Below, in pieces: positions 9,877-21,929 of a stretch of 64,000 nt of DNA. Every line of letters starts with the position of its first letter. The first letter of the stretch is position 1. A model generated the notes under the pieces. The model did no database searches and was not told where the DNA came from. It saw only the letters and a list, made by a program, of their open reading frames with translations. The position numbers and the translations under genes were made by a program. The stretch is from NCBI GenBank assembly GCA_023935145.1, contig CM043699.1, positions 113,317,036 through 113,381,035 on the forward strand, given 5' to 3'. The DNA comes from Bretschneidera sinensis. Taxonomy: Eukaryota > Streptophyta > Magnoliopsida > Brassicales > Akaniaceae.

Positions 9877-11082
9877 AATTATAGATTAAACATTTTGGGG
9901 CTAATGCTACATCAACACTTACAGATTCTTATGTATTCACTGCATGTATGCTAAAGGAGGATGGGATTTTCTACATTAATGAAGAAAAACCACCAGTGTA
10001 AATGTATGGCCGGCTTCTAAGTTCGGCTTCCAGTGCTCTGGCAGAGGTTTGCTTCAATTCAGTGCATGAATTTAGATTAAGTGTGTTAGGTTCAATGATC
10101 CTTTCTTTTCTCTGAAATGAAATGCCTTCACTATGGTTCAAAATGAGTTAAAACAAGAGAAATCAAATTTTTGGGAGGAACCATATCCAAAGGCATCTAT
10201 ATGGAAACCTTGTGCAGATGGAAAACCATCAACAAGTGTAGGTAATTGACACTTCTTTACTAATTTCCCATTCATAATAATAGCTTGTGGTCTTGAACAC
10301 TCGAGAAACACCATTACGAGGAACACTATGTTCTTTTAAGAAGAATATTATGTGTCTTAAAAGGAGCATTATGTACATCGTGCATCCAAGATGTACCTCG
10401 TTCGTCAGCCTCCAAACTGTTACCTTAAAGTGGTTCATAGGACGTACGAGGGACATAGGTACTTCTGTCATTTGGTACCATGGAATCCCTTGAGATGCGA
10501 GTCATGACACGTGTAGCTCTTCAATTGGTTCACATGTCCTGCATTGGAGCTGTTAGGAAATATGAAACACTATAGGATATAAAATATCCTAACAAGAGCT
10601 TATCCAAATAATCATCCACAAAAGTAAATGCAATAGGCCTGATATATATACCTCCTAGTTTCTAAACATGCTACTTGGTTAAGTGATTCCAGGCTTAAGA
10701 ACTAATAAGCCAAAAAAATGATTTCATTCTTGTGCTAGAAAAGTTATGTGAAAGAATCAATCTTTTATCTATGCATGGTGCATGTTGCGGCATGCCCCAT
10801 CCGTGTATTTTGTGATGAACTAACAACTGATATGCCAATCTTTATACTGGCCTGTTTGTGTTGATAACATCCCCTCATTTTCGACTCCACATATTTTGTT
10901 CATTTATTCATAAAGAAAAATGTTCTATTCTGTCATAGTGTAGCCTCAATGATACATTGTCTTGGGTGGGGATGAGATTGCAGGATATTTCTGCTAAACG
11001 AATTTCAACATGTCATTTTCTTTCAGTCATTTTCTCTAATTACCATAAGAGTGAGAATTAGTGATCTCTTTGTGTCTCTTGA
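9877..11082. other. Intergenic, no gene recognised
   Basis: Minus-strand frames at 10138-10471 are 62 to 80 codons long and overlap in two frames. They may be the remains of a coding sequence, but nothing in them matches a family I know. The rest is AT-rich with no feature. Confidence 0.4.
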
Positions 11083-12416
11083 ACATTTTCATGCATCTAA
11101 TTGCAAGCTCAAGGGCCATATTCCTTGGAAGTAGGTAATTTAAGCAACCTAATAGGGTTAAGTCTTCTGACAATGATTTGATTGGACCTATTCAAAGAAC
11201 AATTTGAAGATTACAAAAGATCCAAGTTTTGTCTCTATCTAACAACTTGCAAGGATTCATCCCATATGATTTTGTCACTTAGAGATGTTATATAAGGTTG
11301 TATTATATAATAATAAGCGTTATGGGCCAATACCCACATGTTTATCTAATATGAATTCTTTAAGACATCTCTTTTTTCATTCCAATAAATTAAGTTCTAC
11401 TTTACCCTCAACTTTGTGGAGCCTTGCCTATATCTTGGAAGCAGACTTATCCTCAAATTCCTTAAGTGGATTCTCCCATTAGAAGTTGGAAATCTGAAAT
11501 ACCTGATTCAGTTTGATTTATCAAGTAATCAACTAGGTAATCTACCAAGCAACATTGGTGGTCTCAACAATCTTCAATATCTCTCATTAGCAAATAATGT
11601 TTTACAAGGCCCTATTCCTCGGTCATTTGGAGACTTGGTAAGCTTAGTAGTCTTGGATCTCTCTGACAACATCCATTGAGGAGTGATCCCAAAATCATTG
11701 GAGGTATTCATCAAACTTAAGCAGTTTAACATGTCTTCCAATAGGCTAGAAGGAGAAATTCCTACTGAAGGATCTTTTAAAAACTTCTTAGCTCAACCAT
11801 TTTTGTGGAATAATGTTTTGTGTGGTTCAACTCGACTACAAGTTGCTACAACATCATCACTTGTTTCGAAATATATATTTCCGATAATTGCTTCAATAAT
11901 ACAGGCAATGACATTCGCTATCATCTTTATAAGACGTCGTCAACAGATGCCAAAAGAAGAAAGTTTTTTACCTCTTGCAGAATGGAGAGGAATTTTGTAT
12001 CTAGAACTTCATCAAATGGATTTAGTGAGAGCAATTTACTTGGTGCTGGGGGTTTTGGCTTGGAATGCAAAGGGTCACTTTCAAATGGAATGGGTGTTGC
12101 AATAAAAGTTTTCTATTTTGAATTAGAGGGAGGATTTAGGACCTTTGATGGTGAATGTGAAGTAATGCGCAATTTTCGCCACCAAATTCTCATCAATATC
12201 ATTAGCAGCTGTGGTAATGTCAAATTCAAGGCCTTGGTACTTGAGTTCATGCCTAATGGAAGCCTCTAGAAGTGGTTGTATACTCACAACTATTTTCTAA
12301 ATATCTTACAGAGGCTAGATATAATGATTGATGCTGCTTTGGGACTCGAATATCTCTATCATGAGATTTTAACACCAGTGGTTCATTGTGATTTAAAGCC
12401 AAGAAATGTTTTACTA

Positions 12417-12623
12417 GATGAAGATATGGTTGCACATGCGGCTGATTTTGGCTAGGAAAATCTTTGAAACAAATTGTAACACTGGCTACCATTGGATATA
12501 TGGCACCATGTGATGAAGATATGGCTGCACATGTGGCTGATTTTGGCATCACCAAGATCTTATGGCAAGGAAAATCTTTGAAACAAACTGTAACACTGGC
12601 TACCATTGGGTTTATGGCACCCG
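12417..12623 (+). repeat. Tandem duplication of the kinase activation segment
   Basis: The block encoding [12 protein letters not shown] through YMAP is present twice (from 12417 and from 12512). The first copy has lost about 22 bp after DFG and runs into a TAG; the second copy keeps DFGITKILWQ. Confidence 0.85.
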
Positions 12624-12725
12624 GTGATGTTTCTTATTTTAGTTTATGAAAATGATCAGTTTCTTTACACAATTTTGTGGCATTATCAAATATTTTAGTG
12701 ATGATTTATAAATTAAATATTGTAG
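12624..12725 (+). other. Predicted intron in the kinase pseudogene
   Basis: GT at 12624 to AG at 12725 joins ATGGCACCCG to AGTATGG, restoring the MAPEYG motif. The position matches the conserved intron of LRR-XII kinases. Confidence 0.75.
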
Positions 12726-13056
12726 AGTATGGATTAGTGAGAATTGTTTCAACGAAAATCGATGTCTATAGTTTTGGAATTTTACCGATGGAGACATTTA
12801 CAAGAAAGAAGCCCACATGTGAGATATGAGCTTGAGAAATTGGGTGAAAGAGTGATTATCTCATGCAATAACTGAGGTTGTGAATGCCTATTTGCTGAGG
12901 AGAGAGGAAACAAATTTCATAACCGAAATGAATTGTATATCATCTATTTGAGGTTTGGCTTTGGATTGCTATGTAGATTCACCTGAGGAAAGAGGAAAAA
13001 GGAAGGATGTTCTAGCGATGCTCAACAAGATCATTCAAGTGATTGGAGGAGTTTAA

Positions 13057-14341
13057 TATGTGAAATCTTGTTTAGGTAAGTGAAAATATTTGAGAATCTC
13101 ATGTTTGAAGTTTTTCTTTCTTGTTTGAGTTTATTAAAATATGTATTCAAAATTTCTATTTTTGCAAGACAAACATCAGTAAATGCTATACCATTGTAAA
13201 TGCTATGCCTTAAAAAGAGTCGCCTTGACTTTCCTGTGAGAAAAATAAAAATAAACAAATTTCCCTTTTGAATAGCCCTGGTTTAAGACTTAGAAAATCT
13301 CTATTAGTAAATGCTATGCCGTTGTACTGGATATCAGGGCTAAGAATAAGTTCCTTGAAAAGGTTCACCCTCTCATGCGTAATTGATGGAATATGGACAT
13401 GCCTGAGGTTGTAGATCCATTGATGTGTTTGGTGGGTGGCATAATCTTAAAGCATTGGTTCTTATGTGAGTATGCAAGTTTCTAAAGTTGAGTTGGTTCT
13501 CTTGGAGCTCTCTCTGGTATGGCTGAAACTGAAATAAAAAAAACAGTTGGGATCATCACTGGGACGTCTGCGGGTTAAAATACAAAAACTTTTGAGATCT
13601 TAAATTAAATGCTTATGAATATATAGTTGGCTTTCTTCAATGGGTGTTTCCTAGTTCATTTGCAGTATTGAAGCATACATTTGCCTGTATTTTTCTTTGT
13701 TTGGAATTGCAATTTAATGTAATGTTGTTTCTTTGCAGATGAGTGTTTTGGTGTGGTTTTTATGGTTTACTGCCATTAGGATTGCAGTTAGTAACAAAGC
13801 TGTTGCCGTGGCTTCTTTATTGAACGTAACTAAAGTACTACTTAAGTTTCTTTACAACAATGTAGGAAAAGATCCTAACTTATCAAAAAAAAAAAAATGT
13901 ATGGAAAGATCCTAGGTCGATCATGTCTGAAACTATATTATGAAATGTTTTCTCTAGTTTCTTTTGGTTGTGATTGTATCGGTCATCTTTGATTTATCAC
14001 GCTCAGAAATTGATTCTTTTAATAATTTTGTTTGTGTTTGGTATGAGGATTGCTTCATGAACCGTTGTTTCTTTCTTTGTGTTAATCAATTAATTTTAAC
14101 TTAAAGAGGAGAGATATGAGAATAAAAACCAATTAATTATTCTCTATCTGACCATTATTCCTTTGGCTTGGCTTTGATTAGCATAAGTGTGATGGGTACA
14201 GACTATTAAAATCAGCAATGCCTCCTACCGGCTACTCAAATAATCTTTTTAAATTTTTATTTATTAATTTTAAAGGATTTGAGCTATATGCCTAGTTATT
14301 CTTTAATAATGCAACATCCCATATTATGTTTTATTATATTC
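13057..14341. other. Intergenic, no gene recognised
   Basis: AT-rich 3' flank of the kinase pseudogene. A 60-codon frame at 13733 has no features. An isolated repeat of AGTAAATGCTAT(A/G)CC (13173, 13196, 13305) is visible. Confidence 0.5.
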
Positions 14342-14505
14342 TCACCTCTTTTGACATACATCCTTTTTTTCATGGAGACAACCTATTCAATGTTTTAACC
14401 ATCAAAGCATCTTCGTAGAAAATTGGTAAAAGTCCAGCTCAATGTGCAACTGGGTTGGTGTTTCTTGCCGTCCACACCGTGGAAGAGTCAGCTTTCAATC
14501 TTTTT
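14342..14505 (+). pseudogene. Fragment of a receptor first exon (LRRNT region)
   Basis: The TTTTGACATACAT leader and a start-like ATGGAGA at about 14372 parallel the upstream and start of the exon at 15692. Then comes a frame reading CNWVGVSC, RGRVSF at about 14440-14497, the conserved end of the LRR N-terminal cap seen in the intact exon as YQWVGVSC and HGRVTAL. Everything in between has been deleted. It is an eroded extra copy of the same 5' exon. Confidence 0.6.
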
Positions 14506-15100
14506 ATTTAAAAAAATGAATTTGAAGCTAATTAGCACTTTCCTTTCGGCAAGTCTCTAGGAAATTGAGTGAGATGAATCTCATCAAGAAAATTCTCACT
14601 TGTTTATGTCGCCTCTGCATTATTTTTTAGAATTGATAATGACAATAAAAGAATTATTTGGAAATTATGTCAAAACTCATTACTGTTGATAATTTCTTTC
14701 ACAATTGTTTAATAATCATTTTCATTTGTCATTCTCATTCACAAAAGGACGTTGAAACAAATTGATAAGTAGCTTTTGGTAGCGTATGTACTAAAATAGA
14801 ATAGGCTTTTGGCTGATACAAATTCTAACCTTGATGGCACGTAAAAGCTTTATGCATATGATTAATCGTTTATTTTTAATTGTCAAGTGAAACATTAATT
14901 AAGGGTTCCATTATGATTTTTAATTTGTAATTAACAAGTTTGGCAAAAACTGAGCAGATTTTGTTCATAGACCGAAATTTTCTATGCTAAATAAATATAG
15001 ATTTTCACCAAAGTGGGGTGAGTGATTAGTTAATTCATTATAATAAGAAATTGCTATGAAGTTGTGTTGTTAAAGGAGACATTGACTTGAAGTCGTGCCA
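14506..15100. other. Intergenic, no gene seen
   Basis: AT-rich. The part around 14950-15030 (ATGCTAAATAAATATAGATTTTCAC) is repeated in altered form at about 16950-16985. Confidence 0.4.
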
Positions 15101-15640
15101 AAATGTGGATCCTACCAAGATACTAAATAATGTACAATTCTTCTTTATTCATTCTATACATTCTCACCCTTATCTCTTTCAAGTTGTACAAAATGTGGAT
15201 ACTACCAAGAGACTAAATATTGAGTGGAGTTTGTTGCTAAATAAATATGGATGTTCATTGTCAATTCAGTGATTTATATGATTCTACATTTGTATTGTGA
15301 GAAATTGCTGGGAAGCTGGCTTGGTTTTACTTCTTTGTCCTAATTTCTTTATAGACATTTACAATTCGCATAAGGCTTTGTTAACTTCTTTAGGATATAG
15401 CTTGTTTGTTTTAATAGACACGTAGTGCTAGCCTTCAAGAAAAATGTCTACTAATTGTGGTTTGTGGATGATTGGAATAAATTAGATAAATATGTACAAT
15501 GTTAGATACCAACAAGAGAGTTGTGTTCTTAACGAAGACTTTGACTTGAAGTTGTGCCAAAATGTGGATCCTACCAAGAGACTAAATAATGTACAATTCT
15601 TATTATAAATTCTCACCACTATCTCCTCATGGAGGCAAAC
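15101..15640 (+). repeat. Direct repeats in the receptor upstream region
   Basis: The word CAAAATGTGGAT(C/A)CTACCAAGA, followed by ACTAAATA, occurs at about 15102, 15189 and 15558. The first and third copies continue into AATGTACAATTCTT and a TATTCTCACC-type stretch. The last copy ends just before the 15692 start and contains TATTATAAAT at about 15601, a possible TATA box. Repeated promoter segments fit local duplication of this locus. Confidence 0.65.
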
Positions 15641-15691
15641 CTCTCACCTTTGCATTGCTTTGCTTTGCTTTGACATACATATCCCATTTTA

Positions 15692-16463
15692 ATGGAGAAA
15701 ATATTCTTCTCTTTCCTTCCAACTGTTTTGTTGTTGCTACACTGTTTTAAGGCTGATTTAGCTGTTAGTGTAACCAGTTTCACCACTGATCAATTAGCCC
15801 TTCTTGCATTCAAAGCCCATGTCAATGATTTTGACCCTCAAAACACCTTGAAATACAATTGGTCCACATCTGCTTCAATGTACCAGTGGGTTGGTGTCTC
15901 TTGTGATACTCGTCATGGAAGAGTCACAGCTTTGGATCTACCTAATATGGATCTTAGAGGCACCATCCCTTCTCACCTTGGTAATCTCTCTTTCTTAATT
16001 TCTCTTAACTTGAGCCACAACAATTTCCATGGTTACTTGCCCAAACAATTGGGGCAATTGCATCGCTTGAAGTTTATCGATTTGAATCACAATAACTTGA
16101 GTGGTGAAATCCCATCATGGTTTGGGTATTTTCCAAAGCTTCAACACTTGCGTCTTCGTAATAATAGTTTCACGGCTATACCTTTGGTTATCTACAACAT
16201 ATCCTCTTTGCAACATGTTGATCTATCATATAATAGCTTATTTGGCACTCTTCCGGATGATATGTGTAATTTTCTACCAAAACTTGAATTGCTTTCTTTT
16301 AGTGCAAATGAGTTATATGGCCAACTTCCTTCAAGTTTTGGTAAATGCAGCCAGCTTCAAAGTTTAGAATTGTCAAAAAATAAATTCATGGGATGGATAC
16401 CAAGAAATATTGAAAACTTGACAATGCTCAAGGAATTATCTCTTTATTCTACCAACTTAGAAG
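15692..16463 (+). CDS. First exon of an LRR receptor: signal peptide, LRRNT and N-terminal LRRs
   Basis: The ATG at 15692 starts a typical secretory signal (hydrophobic FFSFLPTVLLLLH). This is followed by the LRRNT cap (DQLALLAFKAHV, then WVGVSCDTRHGRVTALDL at about residues 66-86) and about seven LRRs with the plant extracellular consensus LxxLxLSxNxxxGxIP. This is the N-terminal ectodomain of LRR-XII receptor kinases, which act at the plasma membrane and bind extracellular ligands. The exon is open for 257 codons and ends at AG|GTATGG (donor at 16464), one base into a Gly codon (NLE-G). Read-through gives 296 codons ending in a stop at 16582, without LRR character after the donor. The downstream 72-nt cassettes begin in the same phase with GTGAAATACC (G-E-I-P). 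No complete receptor can be confirmed downstream. Confidence 0.75.
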
Positions 16464-18184
16464 GTATGGATTTGTTTTATGGTGACATATATATTTGCAT
16501 GTCTTTTCTCTTTCGTTCACATTTTCCCTGCACATCCAAACCAGAAAAGGAATTGATCATTTTCCTTTCATTTTTTCTATGATTTTTTTTATTATAGAAA
16601 ATTTATAAAGAAAGTGATTTTTTCATGGAGACTACTTGCTTCTTCCTTGTTTTAGTGTTGTTTGTACATTGTTTCATGATTAACAATACACTGGTTTGCC
16701 TTGTGGAAATATTAAAAAAGTGTAATGACGAAAATTCTAACAAGTAAATGAAATTGAAATAATGCCTTGATTGGATTATCTTTCCACCGTTTTGTCTTCA
16801 GGAAATATTAAAAAATATAATTCCCTGCTGTTGGAAATTTTATGCACAAATCACAATAAAGTTTTTCTATCATTTTCATTTGTAATCATCCTTGATTAAA
16901 GGATACTGAAACTAAGTGATCACAGACCTTTGATTGATACTCAAAATATTCCATGCTAAATAAATACAGATTTTCACATATTAATTGGCTTAATTAGAAT
17001 TGTGGAAAACTCAAGCATCTTCATTTAGTGATTAGTTAATTTGTTGACTATTCAATGATTTAGATTACTCTGCATTTGCAAAGTGAAAAATTGCTGAGAA
17101 ACTGATCTTCACGACAACATACTGATTTATGGTTTAATAGCTTATTTGGTACTCTATTTGAGGATGATATATCTTGCTTATTAAAAATTTCTCCACATTG
17201 TTTTTGTCTTTTTCAATTTTTTTTTTTCATTTTTTCTAGTACATCCAAATAAGAAAAGAATTTCTTTTTTTCTTTCCAATGTCTAAAATTTTTTATCCAA
17301 TCAATCTTCTTGACTTGAAATTAGCAATTAACATAATAATTACAATAATAATAATATTTATTATCATAATTATAATAATATTATAATCTTATTTATAATG
17401 AATTAAAAATTTATGTTTAAAGAAAAAGCTCAAATAATGAATTGTCAAGATTTGTATAATCGACGAATTGGTAATTTCGGGTTAATTGCTAATTTCGAAT
17501 CTAGTCATCATGCCCAAGCAATTTACTCTACTCAATCTAACATGTCAGTATACCAAATATAAATGTATAAGTATATAAGAAATTTGAGTTTTGAGTAGTT
17601 AAAATTATTTAAGATGAAATTAAGAAACGTGTAGAAAAAACCAAAATATATGTTGTACTATTATAATTTAAAGTAGTAAAATTTAAAGAAAATTATGGTA
17701 TAAGTTTTTATTCTCTTACAACGAATAATGCATTGGATTCAATTAGATCCAAGGTTTTATGCAAAATTTTCGTTAGTTTTTTGAACGTTTCAAATAAGTC
17801 CTTAGATTTTATTCTCTTAAAAATAATTGAAATTAAAAATTTATGTTTAAAGAAGAAGTTCAAATAATGAATTGTCAAGATATGCTAGTGATGTAACGAG
17901 GAGCAAAGATGAAAATTTGACAAAAGCGATAAAAAAAATAAAATCATTGAGTTGGTAATTTCCGGTTAATTGCTAATTTCAAGTCTGGTAAAAAAATTTT
18001 TTTATGCCTTTGATTACTTGTTTGACTCCATGTTCTCTATTCCCATGCTTTCACTTTTTACAATTATTTTTATCAACTCTAGTGTAAATGGTTTCATTTT
18101 CATTTATTGTCAAACAAGTATATGAATGAATACTCCTTCACTTCTGCAATAAGTATATATATTTCTCCTTCAATTGTTTTGCAA
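16464..18184. other. Intron-like stretch with duplicated 5'-region debris
   Basis: Non-coding. About 16900-17110 resembles the upstream region at 14950-15320 (shared CTAAATAAATA, AGATTTTCAC and GAAAAATTGCTGAGAA-type words). At about 17138 a piece of the first exon recurs (AATAGCTTATTTGGTACTCT). From about 17505 the sequence is a diverged copy of the long spacer found between the LRR cassettes. This is evidence for repeated local segmental duplication. Confidence 0.6.
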
Positions 18185-18256
18185 GTGAAATCCCCAGGGA
18201 GATTCGTAATCTTCTAAGTTTGGAAATATTTGTAGCAAGTGATATAGGCCTTACAG
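18185..18256 (+). pseudogene. LRR cassette 1 (72 nt), acceptor lost
   Basis: Encodes GEIPREIRNLLSLEIF and onward to LTG. The base before it is A, not G (TGCAA|GTGAAATCC), so the AG acceptor used by the other cassettes is missing. It is followed by GTCCTATTCCCC. The second half is diverged from the rest of the array. Confidence 0.5.
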
Positions 18257-18311
18257 GTCCTATTCCCCTTTCCATCTCCATCATTCTTCTTTGAAAGCGA
18301 TTTAACTTTAC

Positions 18312-18370
18312 AATAATTGAGAACTTACTTAATCTTCAGACATTATATCTTGGTAAAAACAAATTATCAG
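18312..18370 (+). pseudogene. Truncated LRR cassette
   Basis: Only the later part remains (ENLLNLQTLYLGKNKLS), ending TTATCAG|GTCTGT at 18370. The 5' part and acceptor are absent. Confidence 0.5.
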
Positions 18371-18639
18371 GTCTGTTACTACATAAAACAATAATAGTTA
18401 GCCTTTAATATTTTTTTCAATAAAATTAAAGATTTCAAGGTAGCAACAATATTGACAACATGTCTAAGAGTATGTTTCAGGTAATTGATTTAGTTATTCT
18501 CTATATCTGAATGAATATTTAGCAATGGATGTTGAACTATGAATTTCATTTCAATTAAAGCATTTATATAATGATGCAAATAATTATTTATACAGCTCTA
18601 TTGAAATATTTACTCCAATCTTGCTATATATTCTTGCAG

Positions 18640-18711
18640 GTGAAATACCAAGTGAGGTTGAAAACTTACTTAATATTCGTGTTTTAGATATTTCCCAAAA
18701 CAATTTATCAG
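18640..18711 (+). CDS. LRR cassette 2 (72-nt exon candidate)
   Basis: Acceptor TTCTTGCAG at 18631-18639, exon starting GTGAAATACCAAGTGAG, donor TTATCAG|GTGTGT at 18712. Encodes one LRR, G-EIPSEVENLLNIRVLDIS-QNNLS. Phase 1 at both ends, 24 codons, so it can be added or skipped without frame change. Confidence 0.5.
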
Positions 18712-19041
18712 GTGTGTTACCATCTACGATCCTCAATATCTCAACCATGAACATACTTGGAGTATTTTTGTTTGTAATTACTACATAAAACTATAACAGC
18801 TAGCCTTTACTATTTTTTTCATTAAAATTAAAGATTTTTAGATAACAACAATGTCTGCAACATGTCTAAGAGTAAGTTTCTGGTGATTGATTTAGTTCTT
18901 CTTTATATCTGAATGAATATTTAGCAATAGATGTTGAAATATGAATTTTATTTCAATTAAAGCATTTATATAATGATGCAAATAATTAATTATACAACTC
19001 TTTTCAAATATTTACTCCTATCTTGCTATATATTCTTGCAG

Positions 19042-19113
19042 GTGAAATACCACGTGAGATTGGAAACTTACTTAATCTTCAAAATTTATATCTTTGTCAA
19101 AACAATTTATCAG
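19042..19113 (+). CDS. LRR cassette 3 (72-nt exon candidate)
   Basis: Acceptor TTCTTGCAG, donor CAG|GTATGT. Encodes [24 protein letters not shown]. Second cassette of a pair that recurs as cassettes 4 and 5. Confidence 0.5.
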
Positions 19114-20277
19114 GTATGTTACCATCTACGATCTTCAATATCACAACCATGAACATAAATGCAATTTGTTCTACTCAAACTAACATGTTAGTTTAACAAA
19201 TATAAATGCATAAGTATATAAGAAATTTGAATGTTGAGTAGTTAAAATTATTAAAGATGAAATTAAGAAACATGTAGAGAAAACCAAAATATATTTTGTG
19301 CTATTATAATTTAAAGTAGTAAAATTTAAAGGAACTTACTGTGGAAGTTTTTATTCTTTTACAACTAATAATGCCTCTTATTCAATTAGATCTAAGATTT
19401 TATACGAAATTTACATAAGTTGTTTGATCGTTTCAATTAAATCTTTAGATTTTATCCTTTTAAAAATAATTGGAATTGAAATTTTATGTTTAAATAATTG
19501 TCAAGATTTTTATAAATTTTTAAATTACTAACAAACTGGATATGCTTGTATGTAAGAAGGAACAAAGACAAAAATTTAACAAAAGTGATAAAATTGTATG
19601 ATCGAGGAGAGGAGCTGGTAATTTCGGACAAAGAATAAAATTTAATTATTGGTCTTAATACTTTCATTGCTCCTAGTCAATTAATTCCTACAGTACTAAT
19701 CACGAAACAATACCTGTTTAATTAGTAGAAGAGAATATAAAATATTTCTTAATCAATTTCGTTGTTTAAAAGTATGGTGTTTTCTATTCCTCTGTTTCAG
19801 TTACAGTAACGAAACATGTCATCTAAAATAACAACTGTTTTCATCAACTCCAATGCAATTGGTTTCAAACACTTCATAGAGAGATTTCCTACATTTTTAA
19901 TGATAACTAATGCCATATATTTATGACATTTCTTTGTATTTTTTTTTTAATGGTAATCTCTTAATTGACATGTATTTCAGTAGTTAGTTAAATGACTATC
20001 ACTTACTTTAATTATTACATAAAATTATAATAGTTAGCCTTTAATATTTTTTCATTAAAATTAAAGATTTCAAGGTAACAACAATATCGTCAACGTGTCT
20101 AAGAAGAGTATGTTTCAGGTGATTGATTTAGTTCTTCTCTATATCTGAATGAATATTTAGCAATGGATGTTGAAAAATGAATTTCATTTCAATCAAAGCA
20201 TTTATATAATGATGCAAATAATTAATCATACAGCTCTTTTGAAATATTTACTCCAATCTTGCTATATATTATTGCAG

Positions 20278-20349
20278 GTGAAATACCAAGTGAGGTTGGA
20301 AACTTACTTAATATTCATGTTTTAGATATTTCCCAAAATAATTTATCAG
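20278..20349 (+). CDS. LRR cassette 4 (72-nt exon candidate)
   Basis: Acceptor ATTGCAG, donor CAG|GTATGT. Encodes G-EIPSEVGNLLNIHVLDIS-QNNLS. Closest to cassette 2, from which it differs at few positions. Confidence 0.5.
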
Positions 20350-20681
20350 GTATGTTACCATCTACGATCTTCTATATCTCAACCATGAATGTACTTGTAG
20401 TATTTTTGTTTGTAATTACTACATAAAACTATAACAGTTAGCCTTTAATATTTTTTTTTCGTTAAAATTAAAGATTTCTAGATAACAACAATGTTTGCAA
20501 CATGTCTAAGAGTAAGTTTCTGGTGATTGATTTAGTTCTTCTCTATATCTGAATGAATATTTAGCAATGGATGTTGAAATATGAATTTTATTTCAATTAA
20601 AGCATTTATATAATGATGCAAATAATTAATTACACAGCTCTTTTAAAATATTTACTTCTATCTTGCTTTATATTCTTACAG

Positions 20682-20753
20682 GTGAAATACCACGTGAGAT
20701 TGGAAACTTATTTAATCTTCAGAATTTATATCTTTGTAAAAACAATTTATCAG
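20682..20753 (+). CDS. LRR cassette 5 (72-nt exon candidate)
   Basis: Acceptor TTCTTACAG, donor CAG|GTATGT. Encodes [24 protein letters not shown]. Closest to cassette 3. Confidence 0.5.
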
Positions 20754-21700
20754 GTATGTTACCATCTACGATATTCAATTTCACAACCATGAACATAAAT
20801 GCAATTTGTTCTACTCAAACTAACGTGATAGTATAACAAATATAAATGCATAAGTATATAAGAAATTTGAGTTTTGAGTAGTTAAAATTATTAAAGATGA
20901 AATTAAGAAACATGTAGAGAAAACCAAAATATATTTTGTGCTATTATAATTTAAAGTAGTAAAATTTAAAGGAACTTACTGTGGAAGTTTTTATTCTTTT
21001 ACAACTAATAATGCCTCTTATTCAATTAGATCTAAGATTTTATACAAAATTTACATCAGTTGTTTGATCGTTTCAATTAAGTCTTTAGATTTTATCCTTT
21101 TAAAAATAATTGGAATTGAAATTTTATGTTTAAATAATTGTCAAGATTTTTATAAATTTTTAAATTACTAACAAACTGGATATGCTAGTACGTAACAAGG
21201 AACAAAGACAAAAATTTGACAAAAGCTATAAAATTGTATGATCGAGGAGAGGAGCTGGTAATTTCGGACAAAGAATAAAATTTAATTATTGGTCTTAATA
21301 CTTTCATTGCTCCTAGTCAATTAATTCCTACAGTACTAATCACGAAACAATACCTGTTTAATTAGTAGAAGAGAATATAAAATCTTTCTTAATCAATTTC
21401 TCTGTTTAAAAGTATGGTGTTTTCTATTCCTCTGTTTCAGTTACAGTAACGAAACATGTCATCTAAAATAACAACTGTTTTCATCAACTCTAATGCAATT
21501 GGTTTCAAACACTTAATAGAGAGATTTCCTACATTTTTAATGATAACTAATGCCATATATATATGACATTTCTTTGTATTTTTTTTTAATGGTAATCTCT
21601 TAATTGACATGTATTTCAGTAGTTAGTTAAATGACTATCACTTACTTTAATTATTACATAAAATTATAATAGTTAGCCTTTAGTATTTTTTCATTAAAAT

Positions 21701-21916
21701 TGTTAATGTATTATATGGGCTTAGTCCCACATTGGTTGTGTATAGCTTTGCTTCTCCTATTAGCTTATATAAATAAGATAATCCCACATTGGTTGTGTAT
21801 AGCTTTACTTCTCCTATTAGCTTATATAAATAGGATAGCTCCCTTTGTAAGTAAATCACACCATTCAATACAATTCTTCTCTTTGTATTGTCTCACTTCC
21901 TCTCTTAAATTCAACA
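21701..21916 (+). repeat. copia-2 5' LTR with internal 57-bp duplication
   Basis: TGTTAATG to TTCAACA. A 57-bp unit is present twice (21725-21781 and 21782-21838); each copy contains a TTATATAAATA box. Copia-1 LTRs have a single copy, which explains the 216 versus 159 bp lengths. Confidence 0.95.
21765..21832 (+). promoter_or_regulatory. Duplicated TATA box in copia-2 LTR
   Basis: TTATATAAATA at 21765-21775 and again at 21822-21832, 57 bp apart. Either could set the transcript start. Confidence 0.6.
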
Positions 21917-21929
21917 TGGTATCAGAGCC
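21917..21929 (+). other. copia-2 primer binding site
   Basis: TGGTATCAGAGCC directly after the 5' LTR; initiator tRNA-Met complement. Confidence 0.9.

Larger units (their letters stand above)
11083..13056 (+). pseudogene. LRR-XII receptor-like kinase pseudogene (Xa21/EFR-type)
   Basis: This would have been a membrane pattern-recognition receptor kinase. The remains start mid-ectodomain (NCKLKGHIP at about 11103) and run through several LRRs, a hydrophobic segment around 11875-11935 and a kinase domain. In the kinase are the glycine loop GAGGFG (about 12046), VAIKVF with the ATP lysine (about 12096), a non-RD catalytic loop [15 protein letters not shown] (about 12381) and two copies of DFG. 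A 102-bp intron splits the APE motif and is followed by a second exon (VDVYSFGI at about 12760) ending at the TAA at 13054. A non-RD HCD loop and a single intron at APE|YG are typical of subfamily XII. It is dead: there is a frameshift near 11470, stops at 11680, 12268 and 12456, further stops in the last exon, and no signal peptide or first LRRs. It lies about 2.6 kb upstream of the related first exon at 15692. Confidence 0.85.

Noticed and set aside
10138..10471. Overlapping minus-strand frames, possibly a transposon gene remnant
   Set aside because: No motif I can name; two frames overlap without a clear frameshift model.
18712..18790. Extension of each cassette into LPSTIFNISTMN as extra exon sequence
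   Set aside because: The frame does continue for about 18 codons and resembles an LRR, so an unspliced origin is likely, but it then hits stops in every copy. The 72-nt unit with splice signals is the more consistent description of the present state. Kept as the main alternative.
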